Assembly: GCA_033782935.1 (NCBI GenBank)
Contig: JAWQEG010000259.1
Coordinates: forward strand, 2,041,001-2,105,000
Origin: Petrolisthes cinctipes
Taxonomy: Eukaryota; Arthropoda; Malacostraca; Decapoda; Porcellanidae
DNA length: 64,000 bases
Reading direction: 5' to 3'
The notes below the pieces were generated by a model. The model was given only the letters and a program-made list of their open reading frames with translations. It did not search any database and was not told the DNA's origin. The translations under genes and the position numbers were made by a program. Shown here piece by piece: positions 57,233 through 64,000 of this stretch; the first letter of the stretch is position 1; each line of letters opens with the position of its first letter.

Positions 57233-57372
57233 GTGAGGGGGGGAGGGGGGATGGAACAAGTGAGGAGGGAGCGTTGGAACAGGGCAGAAGAGTCTCCTTC
57301 TGCCGTGGCCACCCCCTTGGTGGGAGTTCTCTGATGGAACGAGGCATTGGAGCTACAGATAGATAGAGAGAT
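57060..57372 (+). pseudogene. RTE-like retrotransposon C, copy 4 (3' end)
   Basis: The C-terminus WLGHVERMQSVEFVKKVYGSE continues into the CGCAG/GAAC-rich end with GCCACCCCCTTGGTGGGAGT and a GATAGATAGAGAG tail, matching copy 1 read on the opposite strand. An AG microsatellite (57202-57230) has expanded inside the coding part. Confidence 0.85.
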
Positions 57373-57715
57373 TTTAGAAAATATGGACAAAATTAATCAA
57401 CATTATAATTTTAGTATTACTGTAAATTATTTTATCAAATATTAAATATAGCATTCCATCTCTTGTTGATATATTTGTTTAATTAACAACAAATATCTGT
57501 CAAAGTCAAGTGTGACAATGCAGAAGCAAGGCAAATTTACCTGAATGATGTGTGCATCTTCTAAGTTTATTCTTATAAGTTTAAGATTATTAAAAATCAA
57601 TTATATTGCCAAACCGAAGCACAATGTTGTCAATGCGCTAGGTGATGGTAAGCTAAATTCCGACCTATGTTTCAAACAAATTAATTATGTATTTTGTATT
57701 ACCGGTAAGTACAGT
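57373..57715. other. AT-rich spacer, no gene seen
   Basis: No recognisable coding or repeat pattern. Confidence 0.4.
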
Positions 57716-57721
57716 AATAGG

Positions 57722-57890
57722 CATATATATATATATATATATATAACAAATCCTACACACCACAGAAACTGGACATAACCACACCAGTATGTGTCTCCAG
57801 ACGGATTCGAACCGCTGTGCTAAGACATTAATTAAGCACACAGAGCCTTATGTGCTCGGCCACCACTGGAAGGACTATAAGAGGTAATTG
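57722..57890 (-). mobile_element. tRNA-derived SINE
   Basis: On the minus strand TGGCCGAGCACATAAGG (about 57847-57862) resembles a Pol III A box and GGTTCGAATCC (57802-57813) is a near-perfect B box, about 45 bp apart, as in tRNA heads. The body ends at an (AT)n run (57724-57744) at the 3' side. GTGGTGGCCGAGC suggests a Leu/Ser-type tRNA origin, tentative. It is not a functional tRNA: no acceptor-stem pairing was found. Confidence 0.68.
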
Positions 57891-58920
57891 GAGACTCTTC
57901 TAAAGAAGGTGTGTGGCTGAAAGACACGCACTAAACTCTTGTGATTGTGTGTGTGTGTGAAGGTAGGAAGTCGGAGCGAGCATAGAACAGCGGAGAGCAA
58001 CCTCCCCGTACGAACGTCTGCATATTTATGAGTTTTTTCCATACTAGGGGCATCATATGTACTGTTTTTTGCTGCCAATCGCTTGCAAATCTTATAGTTG
58101 TTCCCATTTAAAACACAAACTTTTAAAAAATGAACTGTATACGATTTTAAAAATAGGCATATAAAATACATGTATATATAGTAGGGTAGGATATGGCAGC
58201 ATCTGGCAACTCAATCACCCACACTAGCAACACCTGGCAGCCCCACCACCCACGCATGCGCAGTATGGACGCACGGGACGCTTCACTTCATTCTGCTACA
58301 CCGTCTCGTAAATCATGTTTTTTTTTTAATTAAATGACGCCTTCAATATTCTTTTAATTCCATCACCATTTATATATAGATAATTTCATTATTTACTCAC
58401 TTAATTTCATAAATTATTTTCTCATCTCATATTATTATAATCATTATTATTAATGCAATCCGTCAACCTTCTGTATTCATCCGCAATTTTCCATTATCCC
58501 ATTTTCCCTGCTACGTGTCAGTAGTACGTGACAAACTGACACTCACACTACCAACATGGCTTCCAACGGGTATGGCTGTTTTTTTCACGCATTTTGTTAA
58601 TCCACAAGAACTTTTTAATTTATGTGTGGATCTTGGCCTAATTTTGAAACATAAAATAAGTGAGCAGTGTGGACAGGAGGCTACTATAGATTATAATAAC
58701 AAATTATGACGATGTAACAAATATGTAAGCTGGAATACAAAATCACGGCCCAGGTTTCTTTGAAAATTTAATCATCTGCACAATTTTCCTGCAAGTCTGG
58801 TAAGAGTTAAAACCTTTTTGTAATATATTTTATTAACAAATAGCAATAATAATTATGTACAACAATTATAATGGCCAGTCCGGTAGACTGCTAAGGATAA
58901 TAAAGGGGGGCAGTTAGGTC
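57891..58920. other. Non-coding stretch
   Basis: (GT)n near 57945-57958; CTGGCAACTC/CACCTGGCAGC words near 58202-58235 look like hAT-like terminus fragments. The open stretch at 58515-58709 has no recognised domain. Confidence 0.4.
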
Positions 58921-58921
58921 A

Positions 58922-59400
58922 CGTGAGGTTATGTCGCGGTAGTCTGCCCTGGTTATGCCCCGGTAGTCTGCCCTGGTTATGTCCCGGTAGTCTGCCCTGG
59001 TTATGTCCCGGTAGTTTGCCCCGGTTAGGTCCCAGTAGTCTGCCCCAGTTATGTCCCGGTAGTCCACCCCGGTTATATCCCGGTAGTTTGCCCCGGTTAG
59101 GTCCCGGCAGTCTGCTCCGGTTAGGTCCTAGTAGTCTGCCCCAGTTATGTCCTGGTAGTCCGCCCCGGTTAGGTCCCGGTAGTGTGTCCCAGTCCAGATT
59201 AGGTTAGGTCAGGTCAGGTCAGGTCTGACTAGTTTCTACTGTATATTGTGCCGTGGTCTGCCCCGGTTAGGTCTCTGTAGTCTGCCCTGGTTATGTCCCG
59301 GTAGTCTGCCCCGGTTAGGTCCCGGTAATCTGCCCTGGTTATGTCCAGGTAGTGTGCCCCGGTTAGGTCCCGGTACTCTGCCCAGGTTAGGTTTGGTTAA
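58922..59400. repeat. 24-bp minisatellite related to the MITE interior
   Basis: Units TATGTCCCGGTAGTCTGCCC plus CGGT or TGGT (24 bp), about twelve in 58926-59190, then a TTAGG/TCAGG tract (59190-59226), then about six more units. The unit corresponds to the repeated CCCGGTAGTYTGCCCAGGTTAGGT of the GGTA MITE. Because 24 is a multiple of 3, one frame stays open (LPWLCPGS-type repeat); I regard that as a by-product. Confidence 0.9.
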
Positions 59401-59680
59401 TTATATGAACTTGCCTCGGATTTCCAAAATCTTGACATTTATCCCTCAGGAAAATTGCAAAACCCGCGCCAACTTTTGCCAAAACTTGGCTCGGATTTTT
59501 CAAATCTTGACATTTATCCCTCATGAAAATTGCAAAACCCGAGCCAACTTTTGCCGAAACTTGGCTCGGATTTCCAAAATCTTGACATTTATCCCTCATG
59601 AAAATTGCAAGACCCGAGCCAACTTTTGCCGAAACTTGGATTGGATTTTCAATTTTTCGACATTTATGCAGGTCAACAAA
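59400..59680. repeat. 75-bp tandem repeat, 3.5 copies
   Basis: Units start CTTGGCTCGGATTTCCAAAA, contain CTTGACATTTATCCCTCATG and end CGAGCCAACTTTTGCCGAAA. It follows the 24-bp array without a gap. Confidence 0.92.
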
Positions 59681-60976
59681 CCAGTATCAAGGCAAAATAA
59701 GCTCATTTACGTGTTTTCACCCACCCAAAACCCCGATTCCCAGTACTCTCCCCCAAGATTGAAGGGGTTAGGGAATATGTATAAACCAAGTGGTTTCCGA
59801 TCAATATTATGGTCCCTAATGAATAGAACAAGTAAAAATAAGCAGGAGAGAAAAAAAAAACACCAAAAATAACACGTGGAACTCTTATACAGAATTACCT
59901 TTTATTCAGTCTCGTATTATCATTGTTACCCATGGACAACATTACAAGGAGATAATTGTTGTCTTTCAAATAATGTGTACAGTTAAGTACTCTACACACT
60001 ACTGGTAGCCTATACCACGGTCGACCGTGGCCTATACATAGGCCTATATTTAGTACATTTTTTGTACTGTAATAGATTTATAAAAGTATTAGCCTAAACG
60101 ATTTTTATCTGTTACTGTATATATGATTACTGTACTATTTTTTACATGATATCAGATCAGTTATATTACCATTTGATCATTGTGAATTATAATTGCAAGT
60201 ATAATTACAAATAATAATTGTATACATTCTAAATTTGTACGGTAGTTTCTATAACCACATGTACCCCAATACAAACCCAGGAGATTGCTAGAAATGGGTG
60301 AGAGTCTAAACTCTGGACTTATGAAGTTAGCCTAAATCCGAATTTTTTTTTTATTTTTTTATTTAGGGGGGACTGAAAATGCACAAGGTGCGACGCACCC
60401 TTTGTAAATTCAATACAGCTGTATGAAAAATCAAAGCAATCTGCTGCAAGTTATCTTAATTATAATTGTATACCAAGATTGTTGTGCTATATTATGGTTA
60501 TAGGATTAGGTGAATGAATGGTGTTTCTGTTCATCAGCATCAAGTAGGTTAGGTATTCGATGAGATTGAGATTCTTTCCTATAATTTATTATAACGTTAG
60601 GATGACCTTACAATAAAAACAAACGAAATTATACTCTTGTGTGGAGCCAGCTGGCAATATATATATTCAAAGAGAGTGAAATAACACACAACAAGATTAC
60701 CAGAACTAGTTTACATAAGAGTAAGATAAGAAAGAGAAAAGAAATAATGAAAACATAGGAGACCGATGATAAGTTACGCTGAGTAAACAAAAGTGTCCGA
60801 AGTTCCGAACACGGACAACATGAGTCTAACCAAATTTTCGCGCCATGGAGTTCCAGCTTAAAGCAGATCTCAAAATAGAAACCATATGACAACTATATAT
60901 TTACGTAAAACTTAATTATTACAAGGCAAGGAGCTGCAGCACTGCTAGCTACTGCTCTAATCCCATCTGAACAATC
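59681..60976. other. AT-rich non-coding stretch
   Basis: 59700-59770 (CACCCACCCAAAACCCCGAT, ACTCTCCCCCAAGATTG) resembles, inverted, the 17060-17110 segment of the dispersed repeat. No supported gene elsewhere. Confidence 0.45.
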
Positions 60977-61171
60977 TCACTGTTCATATGCTGTTTTTAC
61001 TTCATCTTTCACTTTTGATGCACCACTAGATATTTCAGCTTCGATTTCCTCTAATTTCAACATTATTTTCTTGATAGTGTTAGCACATGCCACGCATAGA
61101 TCATAAACCCAATTCACTTTTTTTTCATTTCCAATTTTGATCCCAGTCATGAATGCACATTTCAAATGACT
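60977..61171 (-). CDS. Possible terminal exon, helical C-terminus
   Basis: The minus strand is open from the tandem-array boundary to a stop at 60977 and reads CAFMTGIKIGNEKKVNWVYDL, then TIKKIMLKLEEIEAEISSGA and VKDEVKTAYEQ. The amphipathic helical end recalls the coiled C-termini of the Myb/SANT-like accessory proteins, but similarity is only in type. No upstream exon is visible because the repeat array starts at 61178. Function unknown. Confidence 0.3.
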   Translation of the reverse strand, partial: SHLKCAFMTGIKIGNEKKVNWVYDLCVACANTIKKIMLKLEEIEAEISSGASKVKDEVKTAYEQ

Positions 61172-61177
61172 CCAGCA

Positions 61178-64000
61178 GGGGCCGGATGTTCAAAACTGGT
61201 CATATCTTAGTCCCGCGGTCGGTCGTATCTGAGCTAGTCCCGTCGGAAGGTAGTCCCTCCCTACGACCGAGTCGGCCTGGCCCCTCCCACCGATGTTCAA
61301 ACGATCCGTGGTCAGTCGTAAGGAGGGAGTAAGTGCTGGTCCCATGGTTCGTGAATGAAGCGGTAGAGGGCAGGCAGCTCGCCAGCCGAGATGAAAGCAA
61401 CCAATAAAAATCGCTGTAACAAAAACGACAGCCAATGAGAATGGAGGAGGTTGTTTATAAACAAACACACGTGCCGCCATTTGCCTTAAATAATAGTGTA
61501 GCTTAGGTTGGTTTGTGTGGCAAAAATTATCGGTAAATTTACTGTTTCGGACAGAATAGGATTCTTTGGATAATATATTCTACATGTTTATTTTGATGTG
61601 TTTTCAACGATTTTGACATTCATTTCCTTCGCATTTTTTTTATTTGCCAAACCTATACCTGACCTGACCTGACCTAACCTAATCTGGACCGCGGCACACT
61701 TCCGGGATTAGATTTCAAATATAAACTGCTCTACGTCCATCCATGCTCTAGAAAAAAAGAAAAAAAAACAGAAATGAATATCAAAATCGTTAAAAACACA
61801 TCAAAAACACACTAGTAGAATATATTATTGACCAAAGAATCCTATTCTGTCTGAAACAGTAATAATACCAAATTGTCTGTGGCTAGGCCTAGATTAGTTT
61901 ACCTTGGTCCTGTTTATGTTAAGGCTGGGTTAGTTTGTCCAAACAGGGTCTTTTTTCACAATATTATGGTAGAAATTATTTAGACTTAAGTGATAAAAAA
62001 ATGTAATCAGGAATATCTTGGAAAAAAAGCCCTTTATTCTTGAGAAACCTAACCTAACCTAACATAACTACCCTTAACTTAAAACATTTCACATAGCCTA
62101 CCAAACAAAAGTTTGAGTACAACTGTTACATCAATTTCTGCACAAATGTAGCATCATATAATTATGAAAAATTTCAAACAGCAGATTTTTTAGATCATTT
62201 TATGGGGCACGTCTACAATTCCAAGGAGGCTTCAGTGTTTGCACTTAAATCTCGATAATCAAAGCACAAATCATGTATTAGATACCGTCATATAACTCTT
62301 GCCACAATAAACTACCGCTATATACTAGAATATATTTGTAACACTCCACTTAAGTTGTGTTTTGAAGAGTAATTATCGCTGATGAGGCGGTGTTGTGGCA
62401 AGTTACGACCGGGGAATAGCGTGGTAAGACTGCTCGGGGGCCGGATGTTCAAAACTGGTCATACCTTAGTCCCGCGGTCGGTCGTATCTGAGCTAGTCCC
62501 GTCGGAAGGTAGTCCCTCCCTACGACCGAGTCGGCCTGGCCCCTCCCACCGATGTTCAAACGATCCGTGGTCAGTCGTAAGGAGGGAGTAAGTGCTGGTC
62601 CCATGGTTCGTGAATGAAGCGGTAGAGGGCAGGCAGCTCGCCAGCCGAGATGAAAGCAACCAATAAAAATCGCTGTAACAAAAACGACAGCCAATGAGAA
62701 TGGAGGAGGTTGTTTATAAACAAACACACGTGCCGCCATTTGCCTTAAATAATAGTGTAGCTTAGGTTGGTTTGTGTGGCAAAAATTATCGGTAAATTTA
62801 CTGTTTCGGACAGAATAGGATTCTTTGGATAATATATTCTACTAGTGTATTTTGATGTGTTTTCAACGATTTTGATATTCATTTCCTTCGCATTTTTTTT
62901 TTTTTTTATTTCTGTGCTCTACGTCCATCCATGCTCTAGAAAAAAACAAAAAACAACAGAAATGAATATCAAAATCGTTAAAAACACATCAAAACACACT
63001 AGTAGAATATATTATTGACCAAAGAATCCTATTCTGTCTGAAACAGTAATAATACCAAATTGTCTGTGGCTAGGCCTAGATTAGTTTACCTTGGTCCTGT
63101 TTATGTTAAGGCTGGGTTAGTATGTCCAAACAGGGACTTTTTTCACAATATTATGGTAGAAATTATTTAGACTTAAGTGAGAAAAAAATGTAATCAGTAG
63201 GAATATCTTGGGAAAAAAAGCCCTTTATTCTTGAGAAACCTAACCTAACATAACTACCCTTAACTTAAAACATTTCACATAGCCTACCAAACAAAAGTTT
63301 GAGAACAACTGTTACATCAATTTCTGCACAAATGTAGCATCATATAATTATGAAAAATTTCAAACAGCAGATTTTTTAGATCATTTTATGGGGCACGTCT
63401 ACAATTCCAAGGAGGCTTCAGTGTTTGCACTTAAATCTCGATAATCAAAGCACAAATCATGTATTAGATACCGTCATATAACTCTTGCCACAATAAACTA
63501 CCGCTATATACTAGAATATATTTGTAACACTCCACTTAAGTTGTGTTTTGAAGAGTAATTATCGCTGATGAGGCGGTGTTGTGGCAAGTTACGACCGGGG
63601 AATAGCGTGGTAAGACTGCTCGGGGGCCGGATGTTCAAAACTGGTCATACCTTAGTCCCGCGGTCGGTCGTATCTGAGCTAGTCCCGTCGGAAGGTAGTC
63701 CCTCCCTACGACCGAGTCGGCCTGGCCCCTCCCACCGATGTTCAAACGATCCGTGGTCAGTCGTAAGGAGGGAGTAAGTGCTGGTCCCATGGTTCGTGAA
63801 TGAAGCGGTAGAGGGCAGGCAGCTCGCCAGCCGAGATGAAAGCAACCAATAAAAATCGCTGTAACAAAAACGACAGCCAATGAGAATGGAGGAGGTTGTT
63901 TATAAACAAACACACGTGCCGCCATTTGCCTTAAATAATAGTGTAGCTTAGGTTGGTTTGTGTGGCAAAAATTATCGGTAAATTTACTGTTTCGGACAGA
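61178..64000. repeat. Tandem array of about 1.19-kb units, running off the window
   Basis: GGGGCCGGATGTTCAAAACT begins units at 61178, 62437 and 63623, giving periods of 1259 and 1186 bp. Units 2 and 3 are nearly identical. Unit 1 differs by about 75 extra bases at about 61650-61725 (a CCTGACCTGACCTAACC MITE-like piece). The first 300 bases are rich in short inverted GTCGTA/TACGAC and AGTCCC words, similar in style to the Harbinger-like terminus at 11587; the array may have grown from a transposon end. A 96-codon minus frame repeats in each unit without a recognised domain. Confidence 0.93.
62798..63058. repeat. Inverted repeat (arms about 88 bp) inside each array unit
   Basis: The left arm ACTGTTTCGGACAGAATAGG...AACGATTTTGATATTCATTTC and right arm from about 62961 (AAATGAATATCAAAATCGTT to CTATTCTGTCTGAAACAGT) are inverted with few changes. 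The same hairpin occurs in unit 1 at about 61540-61862, with a larger loop. Confidence 0.88.

Noticed and set aside
57790..57870. Functional tRNA gene on the minus strand
   Set aside because: A and B boxes exist but no paired acceptor stem or clear anticodon arm; SINE preferred.
58923..59207. Frame with a Leu-Pro-Trp-Leu-Cys-Pro-Gly-Ser repeat
   Set aside because: 24-bp tandem units keep one frame open; no start context or homologue, and the same DNA occurs as non-coding MITE interior.
61190..63925. 96-codon minus frame repeated three times
   Set aside because: Repeats because the 1.19-kb unit repeats; it overlaps transposon-terminus-like inverted words and has no recognised domain.

Overview
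The window looks like a repeat-dense stretch of an arthropod nuclear genome, most plausibly a decapod crustacean. The evidence is spliceosomal introns with GT/AG borders, many short TTAGG-type tracts (the arthropod telomere motif) carried inside repeats, and a mixture of Merlin, hAT, PIF/Harbinger, Tc1, pogo, RTE-like, CR1/jockey-like and intron-bearing DIRS-like elements. The decapod assignment is inference. Nothing prokaryotic or viral was seen. No full host housekeeping gene is present; almost all coding sequence is mobile-element derived and most of it is broken.

Layout. 0-5 kb: a nested set of DNA transposons. A 339-bp MITE (327-665) and a second copy in reverse orientation (705-4656) each have perfect 8-bp target duplications. 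The second copy is split by a 3.2-kb Merlin element (791-3995) that has its own TIRs and 8-bp duplication, and again by a third MITE copy (4158-4525). Removing these rejoins the end of a THAP-domain exon (minus strand, start at 4848). 4.8-10.7 kb: three non-LTR retrotransposon remnants, one inserted inside another. 10.8-16.7 kb: a fourth retroelement split by a hAT-type element, itself split by a Harbinger-like element with perfect 26-bp TIRs; then two retroelement 3' scraps. 16.5-23.2 kb: more MITE copies, TTAGG-containing minisatellites and a 700-bp palindrome, with no genes. 23.3-28 kb: a 31-bp minisatellite interrupted by a mariner-like MITE, then a Tc1 transposase pseudogene interrupted near its start codon by a 2.8-kb RTE-like element. 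28-35 kb: pogo/Tigger remnants, hAT MITEs, retroelement scraps and one exon-like acidic repeat sequence. 35-48.5 kb: DIRS remnants, a Harbinger system (Myb/SANT-like accessory gene and DDE transposase in convergent orientation, the accessory gene carrying an RTE in its first intron), a foldback element, and a DIRS gag region with predicted introns. 49.1-51.6 kb: the only intact multi-exon gene, a three-exon Myb/SANT-like protein of 300 codons. 51.6-64 kb: retroelement scraps, CT and CA-rich microsatellites, minisatellites, a tRNA-derived SINE, and a tandem array of about 1.19-kb units running off the right edge.

How parts relate. The Merlin transposase is a candidate source for mobilising the GGTA-ended MITEs (both have 8-bp duplications), although the TIRs diverge after the first four bases. 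The two Myb/SANT-like genes share intron phases, as expected of one Harbinger-associated family; a third, degraded relative lies in the TIR-bounded element at 11.6-15.3 kb. The MITE interior (24-bp CCGGTAGTYTGCCC-type motif plus TTAGG/TCAGG tract) recurs as an expanded minisatellite at 58.9-59.4 kb, suggesting that repeats in this genome turn over from one structural class into another.
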